Source: Bacteroidales bacterium
GTDB lineage: Bacteria; Bacteroidota; Bacteroidia; Bacteroidales; P3
DNA: 8,206 nucleotides
NCBI GenBank assembly: GCA_017632095.1
Contig: JAGBSA010000184.1
Coordinates: forward strand, 1-8,206
Direction of reading: 5' to 3'
Below, piece after piece: positions 1 through 4,637 of the stretch. The position numbers and the translations under genes are program-made. Numbering within the stretch: the first letter of the stretch is position 1; every line of letters starts with the position of its first letter. Below the pieces are notes generated by a model. It did no database searches and was not told the DNA's origin. It saw only the letters and a list, made by a program, of their open reading frames with translations.

Positions 1-8
1 AATGCTTC

Positions 9-47
9 TACAAAGGCATTGTAATACTATTACAAAGGCGTTGTAAT
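9..47. repeat. Two copies of a 22-bp-period palindromic direct repeat
   Basis: TACAAAGGCRTTGTAAT occurs at 9-25 and again at 31-47, identical except for A/G at one position, with a start-to-start distance of 22 bp. Each copy is itself an inverted repeat, TACAA/TTGTA around a 5-bp centre. The second copy extends to perfect 7-bp arms, ATTACAA and TTGTAAT, at 29-35 and 41-47. The separator between the copies is 5 bp. The first three bases of the window (AAT) match the tail of a further copy in the correct phase, so the array may continue to the left. It lies just past the end of the minus-strand rsgA operon. It could be a paired operator, a weak terminator or a short intergenic repeat. The stem is A+T-rich and has no clean T-run, so a terminator is less likely. 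Confidence 0.8.
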
Positions 48-77
48 GAATTAAATTCTTGATTTTGCTTTTTGCTT

Positions 78-323
78 TTATTCTTCTAAGAGCTCTTTGT
101 TTACTTCCAGAGGATTGTATTTGTGATGCGAGTCGCATTTGTCTTTGAATACGTTGCGTTTTCCGCAAACACAATTGCTTCTATCGCCTGTATATGGATC
201 CACATTTGCACAACGACGTTTGAATTCTCCGTTTTTCTTTAAGAACATTTTGATTCCGATAAAGCAAAAACTCAAAGCGAGTATTGCAATCGACACTATC
301 AATACCAATAATAAAGTCTTCAT
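78..323 (-). CDS. Small single-pass membrane protein with a cysteine-rich tail, function unknown
   Basis: This 81-residue protein begins with one hydrophobic segment at about residues 3-27, followed by KMFLKK. That suggests an N-terminal anchor with a cytoplasmic tail by the positive-inside rule. The tail holds four cysteines (C38, C51, C53, C63) and two histidines (H66, H67), arranged C-x12-C-x-C-x9-C, which might bind a metal or form disulfides. It ends in an acidic stretch, NKELLEE. I do not recognise a characterised family. It loosely resembles small Bacteroidota proteins annotated only as membrane or secreted proteins. The start lies 3 bp after the dtd stop codon on the same strand, so it is almost certainly the last gene of the rsgA-dtd operon and is probably translated from the same mRNA. 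The reading frame is complete, with a TAA stop at 80-78. The plus-strand reading frame across this region is a shadow. Confidence 0.75.
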   Translation of the reverse strand: MKTLLLVLIVSIAILALSFCFIGIKMFLKKNGEFKRRCANVDPYTGDRSNCVCGKRNVFKDKCDSHHKYNPLEVNKELLEE

Positions 324-326
324 ATC

Positions 327-779
327 TTATTCCTTGTTTTTTGTATCTATGATTATTGTTGTAGGACCGTTATTCACCAATTCTATTTGCATATCTGCTC
401 CAAATACTCCCGTTGCTACCTTTCCTGCAAAGACTTCTCTTGTTCTTGCGACAAAAGATTCATACATTGGCTTTGAAAATTCAGGTTTCGAAGCACGGAT
501 ATAAGTAGGGCGGTTGCCTTTCTTTGTGCTTGCGTGAAGGGTAAACTGACTTACTATCATCATTTCGCCTTTAACATCCTCAACAGAAAGATTCATCACT
601 CCGTTTTCGTCTTCAAATATTCTTAATTTGCGAATCTTGTCTGCCAACCATTCGATATCTTCTTTTGTATCTGCGTCTTCAATTCCCAAAAGAACCATCA
701 AACCTTCTTCAATTTGAGAATATATTTCGGAATCTATTATTAGCTTTGCGTATTTTACTTTTTGTATTACTGCTCTCAT
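327..779 (-). CDS. dtd: D-aminoacyl-tRNA deacylase (DTD)
   Basis: Dtd hydrolyses the ester bond of D-aminoacyl-tRNAs, and of glycine mischarged on tRNA-Ala, recycling the tRNA in the cytoplasm. The family acts as a homodimer with the active site at the dimer interface. The 150-residue product matches the usual length of about 145-150. It carries both signature motifs: SQFTLHAST at residues 77-85 followed by KKGNRPTYIRA, and NNGPTT at 136-141, the Gly-Pro motif that excludes L-amino acids. The N-terminus MRAVIQKV is typical of the family and supports the ATG at 779. The gene starts 7 bp after the rsgA stop codon and ends 3 bp before the small membrane protein gene, so the three are likely cotranscribed. 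The eight-residue extension after the GP motif region is ordinary. Confidence 0.96.
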   Translation of the reverse strand: MRAVIQKVKYAKLIIDSEIYSQIEEGLMVLLGIEDADTKEDIEWLADKIRKLRIFEDENGVMNLSVEDVKGEMMIVSQFTLHASTKKGNRPTYIRASKPEFSKPMYESFVARTREVFAGKVATGVFGADMQIELVNNGPTTIIIDTKNKE

Positions 780-786
780 TATTTAC

Positions 787-1728
787 CTATCTTGTTTGCC
801 ACTGTTCGAGTTGCACTTCTTCACCATTAACGATGTTTATGTAGTTTGAGTATCTTTCTTGTGAGATTTCTCCATTTTCTACTGCCTTTTTGATTGCACA
901 ATCCGGCTCATGGATATGCGTACAGTTGTAATACTTACATTCAGATAGCCTTGTACGCATTTCAGGGTAGTATCTGGCTACTTCTTCTGCCGCAAAATCA
1001 ACCATTCCAAAGGATTTGATGCCCGGAGTGTCTATTATATTGCCGCCAAAGGCCAAAGGAAACATTTGAGCAAAGGTAGTGGTGTGTCGTCCTTTGAGAT
1101 TACTTAGAGAGATTGCCGATGTTTTTAGGTTGAGGTTTGAATCTATGGCATTTATCAAGGCACTCTTGCCAACGCCTGAGTGTCCGGAAAGAAGCGAAGT
1201 CTTGTCTTTCAAGATTTCTTTCAAGGTTTCCAAGCCCGTTTTCTCAATTGCCGATGTCTCTATGCACTTATAGCCAACGTTTTCATAGATTGACATCAGG
1301 TAGTCGGCATATTGGCGTGTTTCTTCTTCGTATAGGTCTATCTTGTTGAAGACTAATATGCACGGAATCTTGTAAGCCTCACATGTAAGCAGGAATCTAT
1401 CGATGAAACCGGTGCTTGTGCGAGGTAAAACGGCAGTTACAATCAATAAAGCTTGATCTATGTTTGATGCAATGATGTGTGTTTGTTTCGAAAGTTTGGT
1501 TGCCTTTCTTATTATGTAGTTCTTGCGTTGCTCAATCTTGCAAATCAAACCGTAAGAGGTAGAATCAGAGGGAATAAACTCTACTATATCGCCAATAGCT
1601 ATGGGATTGGTGGATTTAATTCCGCTTATTTTGAACTTACCCTTTATACAGCATTCAAATTCTTTGCCTTCGCTGTTCTTAACCGTGTAATGACTGCCTG
1701 TGGTTCTTATAACCGTGCCTTTATCCAT
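787..1728 (-). CDS. rsgA: Small ribosomal subunit biogenesis GTPase RsgA
   Basis: RsgA is a circularly permuted GTPase that binds the 30S subunit late in assembly and releases after GTP hydrolysis. From the ATG at 1728 the protein has 313 residues. An N-terminal OB fold (about 1-70) is followed by the GTPase domain in permuted motif order: NKID (G4) at 128-131, GHSGVGKS (G1) at 182-189, KGRHTT (switch I) at 212-217 and DTPG (G3) at 233-236. The C-terminal zinc site is C264-x4-C269-x-H271-x5-C277. An in-frame ATG at 1836 would add 36 residues. I reject it because that extension encodes A+T-rich spacer, because MDKGTVIRTTGSHY matches the usual RsgA N-terminus, and because the likely transcription start is at about 1835. 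It is the first gene of a minus-strand operon with dtd 7 bp downstream. Confidence 0.96.
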   Translation of the reverse strand: MDKGTVIRTTGSHYTVKNSEGKEFECCIKGKFKISGIKSTNPIAIGDIVEFIPSDSTSYGLICKIEQRKNYIIRKATKLSKQTHIIASNIDQALLIVTAVLPRTSTGFIDRFLLTCEAYKIPCILVFNKIDLYEEETRQYADYLMSIYENVGYKCIETSAIEKTGLETLKEILKDKTSLLSGHSGVGKSALINAIDSNLNLKTSAISLSNLKGRHTTTFAQMFPLAFGGNIIDTPGIKSFGMVDFAAEEVARYYPEMRTRLSECKYYNCTHIHEPDCAIKKAVENGEISQERYSNYINIVNGEEVQLEQWQTR

Positions 1729-1764
1729 AAGTAAGATGATTTTCTTTCTTTGTTTTAGTTTCTT

Positions 1765-1842
1765 GAATTCAAATTTCAGAAAATTAGAATCAAGTTTTAA
1801 TTTTCTAACTCTTGATTTTAAGAGAGTCGAATTCAAGTTTCA
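1765..1842. repeat. Degenerate GAATTCAA-type repeats in the rsgA leader
   Basis: Similar words occur at 1765 (GAATTCAAATTTCAG), 1787 (GAATCAAG) and 1829 (GAATTCAAGTTTC). The first to second spacing is 22 bp and the first to third is 64 bp, about three units of 21.3. The 13-mer at 1829-1841 recurs inverted at 4407-4419, and the 12-mer TTCAGAAAATTA at 1775-1786 recurs directly at 4438-4449. The spacer upstream of lepA therefore seems to carry the same repeat family. The copies are degenerate and the background is A+T-rich, so chance contributes to part of the signal. Confidence 0.5.
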
Positions 1843-1848
1843 AAGATA
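1841..1848 (-). promoter_or_regulatory. Putative Bacteroidota -7 box for the rsgA operon
   Basis: The minus strand reads TATCTTTG here, an exact match to TAnnTTTG. Transcription would begin near 1835, giving a leader of roughly 105 nt before the rsgA ATG at 1728. No clear TTTG -33 element is seen at the expected distance upstream, so this rests on the -7 box alone. Confidence 0.5.
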
Positions 1849-2056
1849 GGACTTATTTTTGAATCGGAATGTAATTTGAATCTGTTTTTACCATTAGTCA
1901 ATTGTAATATAATGAATTGAAAGACTGAATGAAGGTGAGAAAAATCAATTGAATTATTCTCAAAGAATGGGATTTTATTGGATTGAATCAATATAAGTGA
2001 ATACAAAAACGTCATTATTCGAATAGGGATTCTATTTAGGATTTGCAAAAACTATG

Positions 2057-2064
2057 TAAATTTG
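2057..2064 (+). promoter_or_regulatory. Putative Bacteroidota -7 box for the pnuC-like gene
   Basis: TAAATTTG is an exact match to TAnnTTTG, 29 bp before the ATG at 2094. A weak TTTA at 2035-2038 lies 18 bp upstream and could serve as a poor -33 element. An A/G-rich AAGAAAGG-like stretch between the box and the ATG may aid ribosome binding. Confidence 0.5.
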
Positions 2065-2093
2065 CATTGATTTGAAAGAAAGGAAAACGAGAG

Positions 2094-2657
2094 ATGAATT
2101 GGCTTGAACTTGTAGCTGCCGTAATAGGCTTTGTTTACATAGTCTTGGAATATAGAGCTTCGGCTTGGTTGTGGCTTTTTAGCATATTGTCTGCAATGCT
2201 CTATGTTTGGGAATTTTATTCCAATGGAGTGTATGCAAATATGCTGATACAGGTTTACTATCTTGTTGTAGGGATTTATGGTTGGCTTGAATGGAAAGGC
2301 TTATTGAAGAAAAAGAAAAGTCAAGAGGTAGCAATAACTTCAATGCCTAAGAAATATTATCTGCCTGTTGTAGCTATATCTCTTGCTTTGTGTTGCGTAT
2401 TTCCAATGATACTGAAACACTTTACAGACAGTACAGTTTGGTTTTGGGACGGTATTTCGACAGCCCTAAGTGTTGTTGCGATGTGGCTTTTGGTTAAGAA
2501 ATTCTATCAACAATGGATTTTCTGGATAATAGTAGAGCCGTTGGTCGTTCTTACTTCTATTCAGGCAGAAATGTATTTTACTGCGGTCTTGTATCTTTTC
2601 TATACAGTGATTGCAATAATGGGTTATTTCAAATGGAAAAAAGAAGCGGTGAAATGA
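2094..2657 (+). CDS. PnuC-type vitamin transporter, probably for thiamine (PnuT-like)
   Basis: This 187-residue integral membrane protein of the PnuC family has about six or seven hydrophobic segments along its length. It carries the family's aromatic signature YGWLEWKG at about residues 62-69, and WIFWIIVEPL in the last third. PnuC proteins facilitate diffusion of unphosphorylated vitamins, which are then trapped by phosphorylation. Classical PnuC carries nicotinamide riboside, whereas PnuT members carry thiamine. Here the downstream gene, overlapping by 4 bp (ATGA), is a thiamine pyrophosphokinase, so thiamine is the likely substrate. That is inference from context, because the motifs alone do not fix specificity. 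The start at 2094 is supported by a -7 box 29 bp upstream and by the MNWLELVAAVIGFVYI beginning, which resembles family N-termini. It is the first gene of a two-gene operon. Confidence 0.88.
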   Translation: MNWLELVAAVIGFVYIVLEYRASAWLWLFSILSAMLYVWEFYSNGVYANMLIQVYYLVVGIYGWLEWKGLLKKKKSQEVAITSMPKKYYLPVVAISLALCCVFPMILKHFTDSTVWFWDGISTALSVVAMWLLVKKFYQQWIFWIIVEPLVVLTSIQAEMYFTAVLYLFYTVIAIMGYFKWKKEAVK

Positions 2658-3337
2658 TGATTGAGAGGGGTTTTATCGAAGCATTGAGATTGTCAGATTT
2701 TGATGTGATTGTTCTTGCCAAAGGAGAGTTTCCTAAACATCAAGTTCCGCTTTCTTTATTGCAAAGAGATATTCCGATAGTATGCTGTGATGGAGCAATA
2801 GGTTCTTTGGAACAATTCGGTAAAGAGGCATTTGCTTTGATTGGAGACGGAGATTCTATTCCTCATTCTTTGTTGGAAAAATACAAAACCAAATGGCACT
2901 TTGTTGCAGATCAAGAGACAAATGATTTAACCAAAGCTGTGAAGTTCTGTAAGGAAAAAGGATTCAAACGGATTGCAATATTGGGAGCTTGCGGTATGAG
3001 AGAAGATCACTCTTTGGCGAATATATCTTTGTTGATTTCCTATTGCAAGATGTTGAAATGCGAAAAGGATTCAAGTGTAATGATGTTTAGCGACTATGGA
3101 GTCTTTATTCCGATTGTTGAAACTACAACCTTCGCATCTTTTCCTAAGCAACAAGTGTCTATATTCTCATTGGAATCCGATAAGGCTTTGACTTCGCGAA
3201 ATCTTCTTTACCCTATAGAGAACAGATGTTTCAAATATTGGTGGGAAGGTAGCTTAAACGAGGCTGAAAACAAAAACTTCACCCTTGAAACCAAAGGTGA
3301 AGTCATTGTATTTCAAACCTACGAAGCTAAGTCTTAG
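2654..3337 (+). CDS. Thiamine pyrophosphokinase
   Basis: The enzyme transfers pyrophosphate from ATP to thiamine, giving thiamine diphosphate and AMP in the cytoplasm. From the ATG at 2654 the product has 227 residues. Visible motifs are CDGA at 45-48, the metal- and substrate-binding GDGDS at 64-68, the D86-x3-N90-D91-x2-K94 segment (family form D-x-x-x-TD-x-x-K), GMREDHSLANI at 114-124 (family form GGRxDHxLAN), and a C-terminal beta-rich thiamine-binding domain ending in SLNEA and the GEVIVF strand. The reading frame is open further upstream, to an ATG at 2513, but that would lie inside the transporter gene. The ATGATG at 2654/2657 overlaps the transporter stop codon, which is typical of coupled translation. 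The 3' end overlaps the convergent yitT-family gene by 4 bp and contains that gene's likely terminator on the opposite strand. Confidence 0.9.
   Translation: MMIERGFIEALRLSDFDVIVLAKGEFPKHQVPLSLLQRDIPIVCCDGAIGSLEQFGKEAFALIGDGDSIPHSLLEKYKTKWHFVADQETNDLTKAVKFCKEKGFKRIAILGACGMREDHSLANISLLISYCKMLKCEKDSSVMMFSDYGVFIPIVETTTFASFPKQQVSIFSLESDKALTSRNLLYPIENRCFKYWWEGSLNEAENKNFTLETKGEVIVFQTYEAKS
3267..3303 (-). terminator. Rho-independent terminator of the YitT-family gene, inside the kinase gene
   Basis: Perfect 8-bp arms ACTTCACC (3276-3283) and GGTGAAGT (3296-3303) flank a 12-nt centre. The stem can extend by three more pairs past one mismatch. Read on the minus strand, the hairpin is followed directly by TTTTGTTTT (3275-3267). 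This is the usual layout of an intrinsic terminator for transcription leftwards. It begins about 30 nt after the YitT-family stop codon and lies entirely within the coding sequence of the convergent thiamine pyrophosphokinase. On the plus strand there is no T-run after the hairpin, so it should not terminate the kinase transcript by this mechanism. Confidence 0.72.
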
Positions 3338-4287
3338 AGTTTGCGTCTTTGTTTGCTTTTCTTGTTTGCCCAAAGGCCATATACCTCGCTCACATTGCCG
3401 GCTGTAACAAACGCATCAATCTTTTCTTCGTCTATTTTCTTCATCAGACGTGTGAATTCGTCCTTATTGAGTAGCACTTCTATCTCTATCTTTTTTTCTT
3501 GGCTGTATCCGCCAATCACTTCATAAAGAGTAACTCCTCTAACCAAGTCATTAACGATGTAATCTCTTAATAGCTCGTGTTGAGATGAGATTATACAAAC
3601 TCGTTTCTTATTGTTAAGTCCTGCTGTGAAGTAATCGATTACCAGACCGTTGATCCAAGTACCAATCAAACCTATAACTACCATATGGAATGGGTTAATG
3701 GCAAATGCGGTACAGCAAATTATAGCACCTGCAACAGAAACCGATGCACCTATATCGAAGTGTAAGTATTTGTTTACAATCTTTGCAAGAATGTCAAGTC
3801 CTCCTGTAGAGGCGTTGATTCTGAAAAGAACAGTTTGAGCTGCACTTAAAAGAAGCACAAAGCAACAAAGGTCGAACCAAATATCTCCCATTATTGAAGG
3901 GATACTGCCTCCCTCGCGAATGAAATTTTCGTATGGGAAATAGGTTTCCAAGATAGAAATCATAGGTCCTAAAATCAAAGCTGTGTAAACGGTTTTCAGA
4001 CCAAATTCTTTGCCGATTAGGAAATAGGCTAGCACCAATAAGATTGCGTTAATCACAAAAATGACCGTCGAAACAGGCAATGCCATTCCAAATAGCTGCT
4101 CTGATACTCCGCTAATCACGATTGAAAGTCCCGAAATGGTACCAATAATCAATTTACTTGGGACAAGGAAATAGTAAACCGCACATGCGGTTACCATCAT
4201 GCCCACTGTCATAATCAGTAACTCCACCCAAAATTTAGGAGTCTTCAAAATGCTTCCTGCTTTCTTTACTGTAGTTGTAAAATCCAT
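3334..4287 (-). CDS. YitT family membrane protein with C-terminal DUF2179 domain
   Basis: The protein has 317 residues. About five or six transmembrane segments fill residues 20-225, including LIIGTISGLSIVISG at about 46-60 and ASTGGLDILAKIV at about 160-172, both typical of the YitT family. A cytoplasmic DUF2179 domain follows at about 230-305, with the RGVTLYEVIGGYS motif, the EVLLNKDEF strand and the closing VTAGNVSEVYG. The tail is very basic (KKSKQRRKL). The transported substrate and function of the family are not established. The gene appears monocistronic: it has its own -7 box about 27 bp upstream of the ATG, diverges from lepA, and its stop codon overlaps that of the convergent kinase. 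Length and domain order match the family, and nothing looks broken. Confidence 0.92.
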   Translation of the reverse strand: MDFTTTVKKAGSILKTPKFWVELLIMTVGMMVTACAVYYFLVPSKLIIGTISGLSIVISGVSEQLFGMALPVSTVIFVINAILLVLAYFLIGKEFGLKTVYTALILGPMISILETYFPYENFIREGGSIPSIMGDIWFDLCCFVLLLSAAQTVLFRINASTGGLDILAKIVNKYLHFDIGASVSVAGAIICCTAFAINPFHMVVIGLIGTWINGLVIDYFTAGLNNKKRVCIISSQHELLRDYIVNDLVRGVTLYEVIGGYSQEKKIEIEVLLNKDEFTRLMKKIDEEKIDAFVTAGNVSEVYGLWANKKSKQRRKL

Positions 4288-4313
4288 AACAATATTCTCG
4301 TTTTTTCAGCTTG

Positions 4314-4321
4314 CAAAATTA
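4314..4321 (-). promoter_or_regulatory. Putative Bacteroidota -7 box for the YitT-family gene
   Basis: The minus strand reads TAATTTTG, an exact TAnnTTTG match, ending 26 bp before the ATG at 4287. The leader would be about 20 nt. No convincing TTTG -33 element is visible 17-23 bp upstream. Confidence 0.5.
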
Positions 4322-4393
4322 CGAAAGAAAATTTAATTTTTGGGGTTTGTTAAGGTTCAAAACTCATGTAAATATATAAATGAATAAAACTTC

Positions 4394-4560
4394 GATTCAA
4401 TTTCACGAAACTTGAATTCAATTTGCTGAAACTCTAATTCAGAAAATTAAAACGAAGATTCGATAAAGCCGAAATCAAGATTCAATATTTCTGCTTCTTT
4501 GAATAAGAAATCAAAGCCTTTGATTCACAAAAATCAGGCGTTGAATTTTAGAATTGTAGC
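4394..4560. repeat. Degenerate tandem array of 21-22 bp period upstream of lepA
   Basis: The word ATTC, usually in the context GATTCA or AATTCA, starts at 4395, 4416, 4437, 4458, 4480 and 4523. Related AATA and ATTT words sit at 4502 and 4545. Steps are 21, 21, 21, 22, about 22, about 21 and 22. The first two units (4394-4414 and 4415-4435) agree at 15 of 21 positions, sharing ATTCAATTT and GAAACT. Later units keep mainly the ATTC anchor and an A-rich second half. The period is two helical turns, so the anchors would fall on one face of the DNA. The array lies between the two divergent promoters. Confidence 0.6.
4509..4525. promoter_or_regulatory. Perfect 17-bp palindrome, possible operator
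   Basis: AATCAAAG and CTTTGATT (4509-4516 and 4518-4525) are perfect inverted arms around a single C. The site is centred 49 bp upstream of the lepA -33 element. The one-base centre suits a dimeric protein site better than a hairpin. It overlaps the 21-22 bp array, so the symmetry may be a by-product of the repeat words. No regulator can be named. Confidence 0.35.
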
Positions 4561-4565
4561 CTTGC

Positions 4566-4598
4566 TTTGTCTTTTTTTGTCTTTTTTTCGTAACTTTG
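4566..4598 (+). promoter_or_regulatory. lepA operon promoter (Bacteroidota -33/-7 type)
   Basis: TTTG at 4566-4569 and TAACTTTG at 4591-4598 are separated by 21 bp, matching the Bacteroidota consensus TTTG and TAnnTTTG with a spacer of about 17-23 bp. Transcription would begin near 4605, about 35 nt before lepA. The spacer contains two tandem copies of GTCTTTTTTT (4569-4588), an unusual T-rich repeat inside a promoter. Confidence 0.72.
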
Positions 4599-4637
4599 CC
4601 CGTTGATGATATTTGAAACAGTTTTTGAGAACGTCCT

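Larger units (their letters stand above)
1729..2093. other. Divergent intergenic region between rsgA and the pnuC-like gene
   Basis: This stretch of 365 bp has no credible gene. The 71-residue minus-strand reading frame within it has no recognisable features. It contains a -7 box facing rsgA (1841-1848) and one facing the pnuC-like gene (2057-2064). Between 1765 and 1842, in the rsgA leader, it holds repeated GAATTCAA-like words spaced at about 21-22 bp. It also has a perfect 10-bp palindrome, TATTCGAATA, at 2016-2025. I looked for a TPP riboswitch, because of the thiamine gene downstream, and did not see the conserved CTGAGA or ACCTGA elements. Confidence 0.7.
4288..4637. other. Divergent intergenic region between the YitT-family gene and lepA
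   Basis: This stretch of 350 bp contains no plausible gene. From left to right it holds a -7 box facing leftwards (4314-4321), an A+T-rich segment without clear structure (about 4322-4390), a degenerate array of 21-22 bp period (4394-4560) with a perfect 17-bp palindrome inside it (4509-4525), and the rightward lepA promoter (4566-4598) followed by a leader of roughly 35 nt. Confidence 0.75.

Noticed and set aside
1..47. CRISPR array
   Set aside because: The repeat period is only 22 bp with 5-bp separators, far too short for CRISPR spacers, and no cas gene is visible.
139..504. Plus-strand reading frame opposite dtd and the small membrane protein gene
   Set aside because: It is antisense to two well-supported genes and has no recognisable features.
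1729..1836. 36-residue N-terminal extension of RsgA from the ATG at 1836
   Set aside because: The extension is low-complexity translation of repeated spacer, does not match RsgA N-termini, and starts at about the predicted transcription start.
1833..2048. 71-residue minus-strand reading frame in the rsgA/pnuC spacer
   Set aside because: It covers the promoter and repeats, has no recognisable motif or start context, and its composition is that of the spacer.
1729..2093. TPP riboswitch upstream of the transporter/kinase operon
   Set aside because: I could not find the conserved CTGAGA, ACCTGA or GATAATACC-like elements on the plus strand. A covariance-model search would settle it.
2513..2653. 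Longer thiamine pyrophosphokinase starting at 2513
   Set aside because: The added 47 residues lie wholly inside the transporter gene in another frame and do not resemble the family. The ATG at 2654 gives a normal coupled start.
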